A stretch of DNA of 64,000 nucleotides from Pseudoflavonifractor sp. (GTDB taxonomy: Bacteria; Bacteroidota; Bacteroidia; Bacteroidales; Muribaculaceae), in assembly GCA_023667145.1 (NCBI GenBank), contig JAMPAQ010000001.1, forward strand, positions 352,505 to 416,504. Reading direction: 5' to 3'. Shown one piece after another: positions 51,711 to 61,475 of this stretch (positions within the stretch are counted from its first letter, which is position 1; every line of letters begins with the position of its first letter). The notes under the pieces are model-generated. The model did no database searches. It had not been told where the DNA came from and worked only from the letters and a program-made list of their open reading frames with translations. A program made the position numbers and the translations under genes.

Positions 51711-54572
51711 TTACAGCGACTTCTTGACCTCGACCTCCTCAAATGCCTCGATGATGTCACCTTCGGCGATGTCGTTGTAGCCCGCGATATTGAGACCGCA
51801 GTCATAACCCGATGTAACCTCCTTGACATCATCCTTGAAGCGCTTGAGCGAGCCGAGCTCACCAGTGTAGCGCACGATACCGTCGCGTATGACACGCACC
51901 TTGCACGAACGCTTGATCTTGCCCTCACGCACGATAGCGCCCGCGATGGTACCCACCTTGGATATCTTGTAGGTCTGGAGTACTTCTGCCGTACCGATGA
52001 CCTCCTCCTTGAGTTCGGGGGCGAGCATACCCTCCATCGCGTCCTTGACCTCCTCGATGGCCTGGTAGATGACCGAGTAGAGTCTTATCTCGACCCCGTC
52101 ACGCTCGGCGGCACGCTTGGCAGCGAGTGACGGACGCACCTGGAATCCGATGATGATGGCATCCGACGCGGCGGCGAGGGTCACATCGCTCTCCGAGATA
52201 GCTCCGACAGCCTTGTGCAGCACGTTGACCTGCACCTCGGGGGTCGACAGTTTGATGAGCGAGTCAGACAGCGCCTCGATTGAGCCATCGACATCACCCT
52301 TGACGATGATGTTGAGCTCATGGAAGTTGCCGATGGCGCGGCGACGGCCGATATCCTCAAGGGTAAGGAATTTCTTGGTGCGTAGGCCAAGCTCGCGTTG
52401 CAGCTGCTCACGCTTCGACGCTATCTCACGCGCCTCCTGTTCTGTATCCATCACGTTGAATGTGTCACCGGCGGTCGGAGCGCCGTTGAGGCCGAGTATC
52501 AGCGCCGGAGTCGCCGGGCCGGCCTCGGTGATGCGTTGGTTACGCTCGTTAAACATTGCCTTGACGCGTCCAAAGTGTGTTCCGGCGAGAATCGTGTCGC
52601 CCACGCGGAGCGTACCGTTCTGCACGAGCACTGTGGCCACATATCCGCGACCCTTGTCGAGCGATGACTCGATTATAGAACCGGTGGCCTTGCGGTCGGG
52701 ATTGGCCTTGAGGTCGAGCATTTCGGCCTCAAGAAGCACCTTCTCCATCAGCTCAGGCACGCCGATACCCTTTTTGGCCGATATATCCTGTGACTGGTAT
52801 TTACCACCCCACTCCTCAACGAGATAGTTCATGGCGGCAAGCTCCTCCTTTATCTTGTCGGGGTTTGCATGAGGCTTGTCAATCTTGTTGATGGCAAACA
52901 CGATAGGCACGCCGGCGGCCGACGCGTGGTTGATGGCTTCGACCGTCTGTGGCATCACGCTGTCGTCGGCGGCAACAATGATGATACACAGGTCGGTGAC
53001 CTTGGCTCCACGGGCACGCATGGCGGTAAACGCCTCGTGACCCGGAGTGTCGAGGAACGTAATATGGCGACCGTCCTCAAGTCTCACGTTGTAGGCACCG
53101 ATATGCTGTGTGATACCGCCGGCCTCGCCCGCGATGACATTGGCATTGCGTATATAGTCGAGCAGCGATGTCTTTCCATGGTCCACATGTCCCATCACAG
53201 TTACAATCGGCGGACGCGATGACAGCTCGTCCTCGCTGTCCTCCTCTTGGTTGATAGCCTCGACCACCTCAGCCGACACATACTCGGTCTTGAACCCGAA
53301 CTCCTCGGCCACGATGTTGATGGTCTCGGCATCGAGGCGCTGGTTGATTGACACCATCACACCGAGATTCATGCACGTGGCGATGACATTGTTGATGGGT
53401 ACATCCATCATTACGGCAAGGTCGTTGGCCGTCACAAACTCTGTGAGTTTCAATATCTTGCTCTCTGCTGCCTCAAGCTCGTGGGCCTCGCGTTCGCGGG
53501 TCTTGAACTCCTCGCGCTTCTCCTTGCGCCACTTGGCACCCTTTTTCTGTCCCTTGCTGGTCAGGCGGGCGAGGGTCTCCTTCACCTGCTTCTGCACATC
53601 CTCCTCGTTTACCTCGGTATGCACGAGACGCTTGGTGCGGTCACGGTCGCCACGACCCTGACCCTTGTCGCCACGGCGGTGCTCGTTGCGCTGGTCACCG
53701 CGACCCTGGTTGGGCTGGGCGGGCTGCTGTCCGGCCTTTTCTATGTCGATTTTTTCTTTACCTATGCGCTTGCGCTTCTTGCGGTCACCTTGCCCCGCTG
53801 CGGAACCACCACCGTTGGCGGCACGATCCTTGGCGATGCGCTCGTTGCGCTTCTCTTCCTTGGTCTTCTTTTTAGGGCGCGTGCTTTGGTTGATAGCCGA
53901 GAGGTCAATCTTGCCAATCACATTGATGGTGGGTCCCTGCGGACGGGTGCCGGTAGTGAATATCTCCTCCTTGGGCGCTTCCTCCTTGGGTGTCTCTGCC
54001 GGCTTGCTGTCGGCGTGGTCGGCTGCGGGAGCCGGCTGCTGGGCAACAGGTGCCGGAGTCTCCGCCTTTACCTCTGCGGCAGAGGCCGGGGCGCTCTCCT
54101 TGACAGGCTCGGCCTTAGGTTCGGGCTTTACCTCAACCTTGACCTCGGGCTTTGATGGCTGCTGGCTCGCCGATGCTGTCGGCTTGGCTGCCGGTTTGAT
54201 AGCCTCCTTGGCCGGCTCATTGGTGGCCTTGACGGGGTTGCCATGGCGGTCAAGCTCTATCTTACCCAATATCTTGGGACCCGACACGCTCGCGTGAGCG
54301 CCCGGGTTTACCTCAACGGGTGCGGCCTTGGGGGCTTCCTTGACAGGTGCGGCCTTGGTTCTCTCTTTCTGGCGTTCGGAGGAGAACTTTTCCGACTTGT
54401 TTTTCAAATCTTTGTCGGTCTTGAATTGCGCCACGAGCAGGTCGTAGACATCATCCTCGACGCGTGCGTTGGGGTTGTCGTCGACGGTGATGTTTTTTGA
54501 GCGCAGAAATTCGATTATGTTGGGAAGTCCAACATTAAGATCTTTCGCTACTTTACTTATTTTTCTCGCCAT
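51711..54572 (-). CDS. infB: Translation initiation factor IF-2
   Basis: A 953-residue protein. N-terminal IF2-N domain ([20 protein letters not shown]), a long Pro/Ala/Lys/Glu-rich linker (residues ~70-330), then the G domain with [18 protein letters not shown] (P-loop), DTPGHEAF and NKIDKP, and the C-terminal beta-barrel domains. It brings initiator tRNA to the 30S subunit. The linker's length and low complexity are normal for Bacteroidota. It follows nusA by 65 bases. Confidence 0.97.
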   Translation of the reverse strand: MARKISKVAKDLNVGLPNIIEFLRSKNITVDDNPNARVEDDVYDLLVAQFKTDKDLKNKSEKFSSERQKERTKAAPVKEAPKAAPVEVNPGAHASVSGPKILGKIELDRHGNPVKATNEPAKEAIKPAAKPTASASQQPSKPEVKVEVKPEPKAEPVKESAPASAAEVKAETPAPVAQQPAPAADHADSKPAETPKEEAPKEEIFTTGTRPQGPTINVIGKIDLSAINQSTRPKKKTKEEKRNERIAKDRAANGGGSAAGQGDRKKRKRIGKEKIDIEKAGQQPAQPNQGRGDQRNEHRRGDKGQGRGDRDRTKRLVHTEVNEEDVQKQVKETLARLTSKGQKKGAKWRKEKREEFKTREREAHELEAAESKILKLTEFVTANDLAVMMDVPINNVIATCMNLGVMVSINQRLDAETINIVAEEFGFKTEYVSAEVVEAINQEEDSEDELSSRPPIVTVMGHVDHGKTSLLDYIRNANVIAGEAGGITQHIGAYNVRLEDGRHITFLDTPGHEAFTAMRARGAKVTDLCIIIVAADDSVMPQTVEAINHASAAGVPIVFAINKIDKPHANPDKIKEELAAMNYLVEEWGGKYQSQDISAKKGIGVPELMEKVLLEAEMLDLKANPDRKATGSIIESSLDKGRGYVATVLVQNGTLRVGDTILAGTHFGRVKAMFNERNQRITEAGPATPALILGLNGAPTAGDTFNVMDTEQEAREIASKREQLQRELGLRTKKFLTLEDIGRRRAIGNFHELNIIVKGDVDGSIEALSDSLIKLSTPEVQVNVLHKAVGAISESDVTLAAASDAIIIGFQVRPSLAAKRAAERDGVEIRLYSVIYQAIEEVKDAMEGMLAPELKEEVIGTAEVLQTYKISKVGTIAGAIVREGKIKRSCKVRVIRDGIVRYTGELGSLKRFKDDVKEVTSGYDCGLNIAGYNDIAEGDIIEAFEEVEVKKSL

Positions 54573-54637
54573 ATTAAGTTTATCTGTTTGCTAATGATTT
54601 ATTGAGAAGAGAGTGTCAGCCGTGCCTGTGACCCGTA

Positions 54638-55894
54638 TCAGTCCTCAAACTCGGCGCGGAGTATATCGAGCACGTGGTCTACGGTATCCTCCTCAAGGTC
54701 GGCCTTTTCCACGAGGAAGTCGCGGGGGGCGTTGAGGACGGCTTTGGCGGTGACGCATCCTATGTTCTTGAGAGCGTCAATCACCCATCCGTCTATCTCG
54801 TCCTTGAACTCATCGAGGTAGATGTCATCCTCATCAGCCTCCTCTGCGTCACGGTAAACATCTATCACATAGCCTGTGAGCATCGAGGCGAGCTTGATAT
54901 TGAGACCGCCCTTTCCGATGGCCAGTGACACCTCTTCGGGACGCAGGAACACCTCGGCCTTCTTCTCCTCCTCGTTGAGTCTTATCGACGAGATTTTGGC
55001 CGGGCTAAGCGCACGCTGTATGAACAGAGATGGATTTGATGTATAGTTGATTACGTCGATGTTCTCGTTGCGCAGCTCACGCACAATGCCATGTATGCGC
55101 GAACCCTTGACTCCCACACATGCGCCCACAGGGTCGATGCGGTCATCGTAGCTCTCGACGGCTATCTTGGCGCGCTCTCCCGGGATGCGGGCCACGGCGC
55201 GTATCACGATCAGGCCGTCATGTATCTCAGGAACCTCAAGCTCAAACAGGCGGCGCAGAAAGTTCTCGTTAGTGCGCGACACCGTGATCTTGGGATTGTT
55301 GTTCTTGTTATCGACATTAGCGATGACGGCACGCACGGTCTCACCCTTGCGGAAGAAGTCGCCGGGTATCGACTCGCTCTTGGGGAGCAGCAGCTCGTTC
55401 TTGTCATCGTCGAGCAACAGGGTCTCCTTGCTCCATGTCTGATAGACCTCGCCTGACACAAGCTCACCCTCCAGCTCCTTGAACTTGGCATAGATGGCCT
55501 CCTTTTGCAGGTCAAGTATCTTTGACTGGAGTGTCTGGCGCAGGTTGAGTATGGCACGTCGACCAAAGTTGGCAAAGATTATCTCTTTGGTGTGCTCCTC
55601 GCCTATCTCGACATCTGGGTCCTGGTCGGCCCGTGCATCCGAGAGGCTTATCTGGAGATTGGGGTTCTCCACCTCACCGTCGGGCACCACCTCAAGATTC
55701 TGGAATATCTGCACGTCTCCCTTGTCGGGGTTCATGATGACATCAAGATTCTCGTCAGTACCGAACATCTTGGCGAGCACGTTACGGAACGACTCTTCCA
55801 AGACACTTATCATCGTGGTTTTGTCTATATTCTTAAGCTCCTTAAAGTCGGCGAATGTCTGCACCATGTTGATGCTTTCCTCTTTCTTTGCCAT
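54638..55894 (-). CDS. nusA: Transcription termination/antitermination factor NusA
   Basis: A 418-residue protein with the NusA N-terminal RNA-polymerase-binding domain (ISVLEESFRNVLAKMFGTDE), the S1 domain (~130-200), and two KH domains with DPVGACVGVKGSRIHGIVRE and LAIGKGGLNIKLAS. The acidic C-terminal repeats of E. coli NusA are short here, as usual for Bacteroidota. It stands between rimP and infB, the classic order. Confidence 0.97.
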   Translation of the reverse strand: MAKKEESINMVQTFADFKELKNIDKTTMISVLEESFRNVLAKMFGTDENLDVIMNPDKGDVQIFQNLEVVPDGEVENPNLQISLSDARADQDPDVEIGEEHTKEIIFANFGRRAILNLRQTLQSKILDLQKEAIYAKFKELEGELVSGEVYQTWSKETLLLDDDKNELLLPKSESIPGDFFRKGETVRAVIANVDNKNNNPKITVSRTNENFLRRLFELEVPEIHDGLIVIRAVARIPGERAKIAVESYDDRIDPVGACVGVKGSRIHGIVRELRNENIDVINYTSNPSLFIQRALSPAKISSIRLNEEEKKAEVFLRPEEVSLAIGKGGLNIKLASMLTGYVIDVYRDAEEADEDDIYLDEFKDEIDGWVIDALKNIGCVTAKAVLNAPRDFLVEKADLEEDTVDHVLDILRAEFED

Positions 55895-55908
55895 AGGTGG
55901 TCGTTTTT

Positions 55909-56376
55909 TTATTTGAATTGTATTAAATATTTTACACTTTTGGTATCGTTATATCCCAGCACGACAGGCTCGGCCACCTCGACCGGGCGCTTGGCTCCCG
56001 GCTCCTTGACCTTGCGGGTCACCTCGACAGTAAACGTGTCATCGCCGACCTCGGTCAGACGGCCCTTGAGCTTGCGCCCGTCGGTGGTCAGCACCTCCAC
56101 GTCGTTGCCGATATTCTTCTCATATTGGCCCCTGACCTTGAAAGGTGCCGTCAGTCCGGCCGACCCGACCTCAAGCTCATAATCCTCGACATCGCGGTCA
56201 AACACCGCCTCTATATCCTTGGTTATGCGGGCACAGGCATCAATATCGACACCCGATCGACTGTCAATCTCGACAACGATGTTGTTGCCGGGGTTAACGG
56301 CGACATCGACTATGAACATATCGGTGCCGGCGATTGACTTCTCTATAGTCTCGGTAAGTAATTTCTTGTCTATCAT
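55909..56376 (-). CDS. rimP: Ribosome maturation factor RimP
   Basis: A 155-residue protein with the RimP fold: the N-terminal DVAVNPGNNIVVEIDSRSG, DIEAVFDRDVEDYELEVGSA, GLTAPFKVRGQYEKNIG and a C-terminal SH3-like domain (LKGRLTEVGDDTFTVEV). It is needed for 30S maturation. It is the first gene of rimP-nusA-infB. Confidence 0.95.
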   Translation of the reverse strand: MIDKKLLTETIEKSIAGTDMFIVDVAVNPGNNIVVEIDSRSGVDIDACARITKDIEAVFDRDVEDYELEVGSAGLTAPFKVRGQYEKNIGNDVEVLTTDGRKLKGRLTEVGDDTFTVEVTRKVKEPGAKRPVEVAEPVVLGYNDTKSVKYLIQFK

Positions 56377-56490
56377 ACTTCTGTTTCAGATAATACAAAA
56401 GCGCACCTCCCGGTCAAGTAGCATCGGAAGGCCGCTGTCACGGTGGATATAAAAGAGAGGAAGCCGCAGCCCCCTCTGTCAATCCGTTTG

Positions 56491-56522
56491 CAAAGATAAC
56501 ATTTTTTCAGTCTCTCGCCAAA
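56491..56522 (-). promoter_or_regulatory. Promoter of the rimP-nusA-infB operon
   Basis: On the minus strand TTTG (56519-56522), 20 bases and TATCTTTG (56491-56498), an excellent match. It predicts a leader of about 110 bases before rimP, which has no recognised element; autoregulation by NusA, known in E. coli, cannot be judged from it. Confidence 0.8.
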
Positions 56523-56605
56523 TATTAGGCGGCTAATAGAAAAACATATCACGCGCCACCCTATATATTTAATCTTTATTATATCTTAATCACCATACTT
56601 AACAA

Positions 56606-56989
56606 TCAGACATACCATCCGAAGATATTCCTCAACACCCACCATCCTATCAGCACCACGGCACACGCGACCAACACAGGCGTGGAATTGACAGCGCTGT
56701 ACAGCCGAGGCCAGCACCGTCGGTTAAGCTCGCCGACCAGCAACAACGCTATAAGGGGTAGGAACGATACCAGCGCGGCGTTAAATCGCCATGCCCCCGC
56801 CACATCACCATGCAACAGGGCGTGCACGGCCCGCTGCGAGCCACATCCGGGACACTGCCACCCGGTGGCCGAGAGAAACAGACAGCGTGGAAACAGATGG
56901 GCCGACGGATCCACAAGTGAGTAGACCGCGACCGCAGTAACAAGCGCTACTAAAATCAATATGAGCTTAGCCCTCTTTGTCACAGACAT
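56606..56989 (-). CDS. DUF2752 membrane protein
   Basis: A 127-residue protein with three predicted helices. The DUF2752 signature FPRCLFLSATGWQCPGCGSQRAVHALLHGD is present: Cys-Pro-Gly-Cys-Gly (residues ~45-49) flanks a short helix. The family is of unknown function; the cysteines could bind metal. ATG 56989 is chosen; a TTG at 57007 would overlap the tonB stop region. It is the last gene of the exbB-exbD-tonB group. Confidence 0.88.
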   Translation of the reverse strand: MSVTKRAKLILILVALVTAVAVYSLVDPSAHLFPRCLFLSATGWQCPGCGSQRAVHALLHGDVAGAWRFNAALVSFLPLIALLLVGELNRRCWPRLYSAVNSTPVLVACAVVLIGWWVLRNIFGWYV

Positions 56990-56999
56990 GACTGGGCCG

Positions 57000-57785
57000 T
57001 TATTCAAATCGCCATGTTATGACACCCGTCTGTGTGGCGGGTCCGTCGAGGGCAACAGAGAACTGCGATTCGCGGGACGCCTGGATGCACCGCTGACGCA
57101 CAGTCATATTTGCTGCGGCGGGCCCCGAGCCACCCACGTATGCGGGAGTGCCTACGACCTTACCCTGCTTGTTGACGCTCACACGTATGCGCACCACCCC
57201 CGCGAGCGTGCTCGACGGACGGCCCCAGTGGGCTACCGTACGGCCTTTGAGGTTGTGGCCGGGAGCGCCCGACAACGTGCCGGTCGAGGCATTTCCGTCA
57301 GGACTCCCCGACTTGCCCGTTGACTTACCGCTGCCTCCAAACTTCACCCGCTCGTTGATGCGCTTGGCCTCCTCCTGACGTTGCTTCTCACGCTCGCGCC
57401 GTGCCAGTTCCTCCTTGCTCGGCCCGGCCTTCTCGGGCTGCGGTTTCTCCTTAACCTTGGCGGCCGACTCGACCGTTGACGACACAATCGGGGCCGGGTC
57501 TCCGGCATTGCCCTCGTCGGTGATGTCGTGCGAGTCCGATGCGGCCTCGTCGGCTGATTGCTCTGCCGATGCCTCCTCCGCTTCTGTAGCGGTCTGCGCC
57601 GGCACGTCACCGAGCATCACATATTCCCCGGCAAACAGTATGTCGGCTGAATCGACTGGTGGCCATTGGCGCTCATCGACCGACTCATACCTCATGTATG
57701 CCGTTATCAGCGCCACCAATATGGCGGCATGAAACAGCACCGTGCCGGTGATGGCCGTTATCCTGTTTTTGTTATCGCTGTTCAT
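57000..57785 (-). CDS. TonB-family energy transducer
   Basis: A 261-residue protein. N-terminal helix anchor (ITGTVLFHAAILVALITAYM), then a long charged and Pro/Ala-rich periplasmic region with a Lys/Arg/Glu coiled segment (~120-155), and a C-terminal TonB domain (VVRIRVSVNKQGKVV, ending GVITWRFE). It transfers proton-motive force to outer-membrane receptors such as the SusC protein in this window. The ATG at 57785 overlaps the exbD end by 14 bases. Confidence 0.92.
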   Translation of the reverse strand: MNSDNKNRITAITGTVLFHAAILVALITAYMRYESVDERQWPPVDSADILFAGEYVMLGDVPAQTATEAEEASAEQSADEAASDSHDITDEGNAGDPAPIVSSTVESAAKVKEKPQPEKAGPSKEELARREREKQRQEEAKRINERVKFGGSGKSTGKSGSPDGNASTGTLSGAPGHNLKGRTVAHWGRPSSTLAGVVRIRVSVNKQGKVVGTPAYVGGSGPAAANMTVRQRCIQASRESQFSVALDGPATQTGVITWRFE

Positions 57786-58254
57786 CGGTGATGGGAGACG
57801 GTTCCGATTGCCCGCCGACCACGTTTCCCGACAGCGCCGGGGTCTTGATCGACGGCTTGGTGGCAAGCACCATCTTCAGGTTGTTTCTCGCGCCGAGGTC
57901 GAGTACCTCCACTATCTTACCGTAGGGTACCTCCTCATCGGCATATATGGCTATATACTCGGCCGGGGCCGACTGCTGTGTCATCTTCAGGAATGTCAGC
58001 AGTGCATCGGCCTCAACAGGTTGGGGCTCTTCGTCGCCAAACGAGGCGTATAGCCGCAACTCGCGGTCGATAAACACACGTGTTCCGGGCTTGATGGCCG
58101 TCTGTTCCGAGCTTTGCGGCAGGTTGACCTCAAGGGCTGTGGGAAACACAAATGTCGATGTGACCATAAAAAAGATGAGCAGCAGAAATATGACATCGGT
58201 CATCGATGCCATCGAGAACGCTGCCGTCATGTCGTGTTGACGCTTGAGTGCCAT
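57772..58254 (-). CDS. ExbD/TolR-family biopolymer transport protein
   Basis: A 160-residue protein. One N-terminal helix with the functional Asp (MTDVIFLLLIFFMVTSTF) and a periplasmic domain whose second half holds IAIYADEEVPYGKIVEVLDL. It forms the proton channel with ExbB and drives TonB. It lies 12 bases after the exbB gene. Confidence 0.95.
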   Translation of the reverse strand: MALKRQHDMTAAFSMASMTDVIFLLLIFFMVTSTFVFPTALEVNLPQSSEQTAIKPGTRVFIDRELRLYASFGDEEPQPVEADALLTFLKMTQQSAPAEYIAIYADEEVPYGKIVEVLDLGARNNLKMVLATKPSIKTPALSGNVVGGQSEPSPITDEQR

Positions 58255-58266
58255 GTCGTTACGCGC

Positions 58267-58998
58267 TTATTCAGCCGGCTCGTTGAGCAGGTCCATAAAT
58301 TCCATCGTCTTACACTCGAGCATCTTCATCACGCCGTTGATGCTCGACACAAGGTAATTGTAGGCAAACAGCGCGATGATACCCACCACGAGACCGGCGA
58401 CAGTCGTGACGAGAGCCTCGTAGATGCCACTGGCGAGCACACCGATATTGGCACCTGACCCGGCGCTCGCCAAGGCGTAGAATGCCTCGACCATACCAAT
58501 CACGGTCCCGAGAAATCCGAGCATCGGGGCTCCGGCGGCAGTGGTTGCAAGCCAAGGCAATCCCTTGCCGAGACGGGCTATCTCGATATTGCCGGTATTC
58601 TCGATTGCCACGAGCACGTCGTTCATCGGACGGCCTATGCGCGATATGCCCTTGCTGATGAGCCGCGAGTAGGGGGTATCTGTGTTATTGCACAGGTTTT
58701 TGGCACTCTCTATCTCACCCTCATGGATGTAGTCCTTGATACGGCGCATGAACGTGGGATCCTCGCGCTCGGCCTTGCGGATGACGAGCAGGCGCTCGAT
58801 AAAGACATAGATACAGATAATCGACAGCAGCGCCAGCGGTATCATGATAAAACCGCCTTTGAGACACAGCTCCCACACCGACAGTTCGGCGACAGGGGCC
58901 GGTTCTGCCTGCGTCGCGGTCACGGCGACCGTTTCTTGCACGCTGACCACGGTGTCGGCCAAGGCCGACTGTATCGACATTAAGATTGCGTTGAGCAT
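58267..58998 (-). CDS. MotA/TolQ/ExbB proton-channel family protein
   Basis: A 243-residue membrane protein with a first helix (~35-60) and the conserved channel helices near GLPWLATTAAGAPMLGFLGT and the C-terminal ALVTTVAGLVVGIIALFAYN. The N-terminal 30 residues are an extracytoplasmic extension. It works with ExbD and TonB, encoded directly downstream. Confidence 0.95.
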   Translation of the reverse strand: MLNAILMSIQSALADTVVSVQETVAVTATQAEPAPVAELSVWELCLKGGFIMIPLALLSIICIYVFIERLLVIRKAEREDPTFMRRIKDYIHEGEIESAKNLCNNTDTPYSRLISKGISRIGRPMNDVLVAIENTGNIEIARLGKGLPWLATTAAGAPMLGFLGTVIGMVEAFYALASAGSGANIGVLASGIYEALVTTVAGLVVGIIALFAYNYLVSSINGVMKMLECKTMEFMDLLNEPAE

Positions 58999-59055
58999 GA
59001 TGGTGGTTGTTTATAGAGGTATTTTAGTTTCTTATTGATTACCCGCGCCGCGATG

Positions 59056-59769
59056 TCACACGAGACACGCCTTATATCGCTTGATAGCCTCCTCAAGTCC
59101 GAGGTAGAGAGCATCGGCTATCAGGGAGTGGCCGATGGACACCTCGTTGAGATAGGGCAGACGCTCCTTGAAAAACCGCAGGTTCTCCAGACTCAGGTCG
59201 TGACCGCCATTGACTCCGAGTCCGGCACGGTGGGCGGCACGGCTCGCCTCGACATAAGGGGCGACAGCAGCCTCACGGTCGGTGGCGTAGTTGTCGGCAT
59301 AGGGCTTGGTGAAAAGCTCCACGCGGTCGGCTCCGGCCTTGGCGGCGAGCTTGATGTTGTCAACATCCGTACCCACAAATATCGACGATCTTATGCCGGC
59401 ATCGCGCAGTGAATCGACGATGCCTGTCAGGAACTCAAGGTTGGCTCCCACATCCCATCCGGCATCAGATGTCAGGGCGTCGGGCGCATCAGGCACGAGT
59501 GTCACCTGCTCGGGCTTAACCTTGAGCACGAGGTCCATGAACCGTGGCGACGGGTAGCCCTCGATATTGAACTCTGTCTTGACGATGGGACGCAACTTGT
59601 ACACATCATCATAGCGTATGTGTCTTTCATCGGGTCGGGGATGCACGGTAATGCCATTGGCCCCGAAGCGCTCACAGTCTATGGCGACACGCTGCACGTC
59701 AGGGATATTCTCTCCACGTGAGTTACGCAGGGTCGCCACCTTGTTGATATTGACGCTTAAATTTGTCAT
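59056..59769 (-). CDS. pdxJ: Pyridoxine 5'-phosphate synthase
   Basis: A 237-residue TIM-barrel protein with [38 protein letters not shown]-like [11 protein letters not shown] and the closing [10 protein letters not shown] and [16 protein letters not shown]. It condenses 3-amino-2-oxopropyl phosphate and deoxyxylulose 5-phosphate to PNP. ATG 59769 is chosen over a longer frame. It lies upstream of exbB on the same strand, an arrangement I recall in Bacteroides. Confidence 0.95.
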   Translation of the reverse strand: MTNLSVNINKVATLRNSRGENIPDVQRVAIDCERFGANGITVHPRPDERHIRYDDVYKLRPIVKTEFNIEGYPSPRFMDLVLKVKPEQVTLVPDAPDALTSDAGWDVGANLEFLTGIVDSLRDAGIRSSIFVGTDVDNIKLAAKAGADRVELFTKPYADNYATDREAAVAPYVEASRAAHRAGLGVNGGHDLSLENLRFFKERLPYLNEVSIGHSLIADALYLGLEEAIKRYKACLV

Positions 59770-59865
59770 CTTTCTTCCTTGATGTTCTGCTTGAATCAGT
59801 CCTTCACTATTTTTATACAATCTCACTCAAACGGGGTCTCCGTATCGCCGTCGGTCGAGATTACG

Positions 59866-59891
59866 CCATCTCTAAGATGGGGTGTTACACC
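59866..59891. repeat. Two adjacent dyads between pdxJ and the divergent gene
   Basis: CCATCT-cta-AGATGG (59866-59880) is followed directly by GGTGTTACACC (59881-59891). They could be operator sites for a DNA-binding regulator of the divergent pair pdxJ and the CBS/ACT-like gene; no terminator-like T run follows. Confidence 0.4.
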
Positions 59892-59954
59892 ACACGGCTA
59901 ATCTTTTTATATTGCCAAAGTGTTGAATAGTTAGCGGATATGAAGTTTTTTTAC

Positions 59955-59962
59955 TACATTTG
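59955..59962 (+). promoter_or_regulatory. -7 element for the CBS/ACT-like gene and nadK
   Basis: TACATTTG fits TAnnTTTG, and TTA is placed 21 bases upstream. The predicted leader before the TTG start at 60023 is about 55 bases. Confidence 0.5.
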
Positions 59963-60022
59963 TACTAAATATACACTTCGCGACTGCAAAAATAATAAGA
60001 AACTCGCTAATAAAATAAAGTT

Positions 60023-60559
60023 TTGACCGCAAAAGATATCATATCGCCCAAATTATTGCCCGTGGCAAGCGCCACCCCGCGCGGGCGGCACTCCGAGCGC
60101 CGCTCAGTGGCCGCCTCGGCTCCGCTGTCGCTGGTGCTGAGCCGCGCCGGCGACTACGGCACGATGATGAATGTGGTCGATGACAACACCGGCGAGCCGA
60201 TAGGCACCATCGATGCCGAAGCCATCGCCATCGCCGCTGCCGGACTGTTTCCCGCGGTCGGGGAGTCGTGCGATATCCTGTTGAGGTCTCCGAGAGCCGA
60301 CTACAGCGCCTCGCTCATCGCCCGGGCTGTCGAGGATTGCGATGCTCACGTGCTCAACCTCAACGTCACCGACGACTTGCCCTCTGATGGATATGTCACC
60401 GTCGCGCTGCGCATCAACCGCGCTGCTGGGGCAGCCGTAGCCAGGTCGCTCGTGCGCTACGGCTACGAGGTCATCGCCGTGTCGGGCGACAATGCCGACC
60501 CTATCTCCGAGATTGCCCGCGACCGCGTCAACGAGTTGCTCCACTATCTCGACGTGTAG
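60023..60559 (+). CDS. Shortened CBS/ACT-like regulatory protein upstream of nadK
   Basis: A 178-residue protein starting at TTG (60023), giving LTAKDIISPKLLPV, the typical beginning of CBS-domain proteins found before nadK in Bacteroides. The central CBS sequence is eroded: residues ~25-75 retain only parts, with a long basic stretch (RGRHSERRS), and the length is short of the usual ~220. The C-terminal 100 residues are ACT-like (LIARAVEDCDAHVLNLNVTD and VTVALRIN) and end RDRVNELLHYLDV, which is well conserved. It may be a ligand-sensing protein that lost its CBS pair. nadK follows 45 bases later. Confidence 0.75.
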   Translation: MTAKDIISPKLLPVASATPRGRHSERRSVAASAPLSLVLSRAGDYGTMMNVVDDNTGEPIGTIDAEAIAIAAAGLFPAVGESCDILLRSPRADYSASLIARAVEDCDAHVLNLNVTDDLPSDGYVTVALRINRAAGAAVARSLVRYGYEVIAVSGDNADPISEIARDRVNELLHYLDV

Positions 60560-60604
60560 TCCGGCCATCAGTCGACACCATTAGCCAACTTACATCCTCA
60601 CATT

Positions 60605-61474
60605 ATGAGAATAGCCGTATTCGGTAACAATTATCAGGAAAATCACATCGGGCTGCTTGCCGGATTCTTCAGCTCACTCGCGTCCTACAATCTGTGGATT
60701 GAGATGGAGGAGGGTTTCTACCGTTACCTTTGCGACATCCTTCCCGAGCCACCCGGCGTCAACGACCTTATATCCTCTGATGACTTCTCGGCGGCACTCG
60801 CCCTCAGTATCGGTGGTGACGGGACTTTCCTCCACACGGCGCGGTGGGTCGGTGACAAGAACATACCCATCCTCGGCATAAACACGGGTCATCTCGGCTA
60901 TCTCGCTGACGTGCAGGTCGAGGAGGTCGGCACGCTTATTGACGACATTGTCAACGAGCGCTACAAGATTGAGGCACGCACCCTCATTGAGGCACGCTGT
61001 GACCGTATGCCTGCCGGGACATGGCCATATGCACTCAACGAGGTCGCCGTGCTGAAGCAAGACACCGCCTCCATGATAGCTGTCGATGCCGCCATATCGG
61101 GTTCGCCGGTCACCACCTACAAGGCCGACGGACTCATCGTGGCCACCCCGACCGGCTCGACGGGCTATAACCTCGCCGTCGGAGGTCCCATAATCCAACC
61201 CTCCACCCCTTGCCTCGTCGTATCACCTATCGCCGCCCACTCGCTGACCATGCGTCCGCTCGTCATCGACGACAACAGCATCATCGACCTCACCACCTCA
61301 TCACGCTCCGGGGCCTACCGTCTCAGTCTCGACGGACGTTCCCTCTCCCTGCCCGCCGACACGACCGTGACGCTCCGCAAGGCGCCATACACCATCAAGG
61401 TGGTGCAGCGTCTCAACCACCATTTCACAGACACCCTCCGCACCAAGCTGCTCTGGGGTCTCGACAAGCGCTGA
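60605..61474 (+). CDS. nadK: NAD kinase
   Basis: A 289-residue protein with the NAD-kinase motifs SIGGDGTFLHTARWV and ILGINTGHLGYLAD and the C-terminal ATPTGSTGYNLAVGGPII. It phosphorylates NAD to NADP. The N-terminus (MRIAVFGNNYQENH) is normal for Bacteroidales. It is followed by one base then the metallopeptidase gene, so they are cotranscribed. Confidence 0.96.
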   Translation: MRIAVFGNNYQENHIGLLAGFFSSLASYNLWIEMEEGFYRYLCDILPEPPGVNDLISSDDFSAALALSIGGDGTFLHTARWVGDKNIPILGINTGHLGYLADVQVEEVGTLIDDIVNERYKIEARTLIEARCDRMPAGTWPYALNEVAVLKQDTASMIAVDAAISGSPVTTYKADGLIVATPTGSTGYNLAVGGPIIQPSTPCLVVSPIAAHSLTMRPLVIDDNSIIDLTTSSRSGAYRLSLDGRSLSLPADTTVTLRKAPYTIKVVQRLNHHFTDTLRTKLLWGLDKR

Positions 61475-61475
61475 C

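Noticed and set aside
53481-54155. A long plus-strand open frame antisense to the infB linker
   Set aside because: It is the complement of the Pro/Ala/Lys/Glu-rich linker and shows a hydrophobic repetitive composition expected from that; no promoter is present.
53900-54400. Short repeated Pro/Ala/Lys/Glu motifs suggesting a repeat or array
   Set aside because: This is the low-complexity linker of IF-2; the units are irregular and encode protein, so it is not a CRISPR or satellite.
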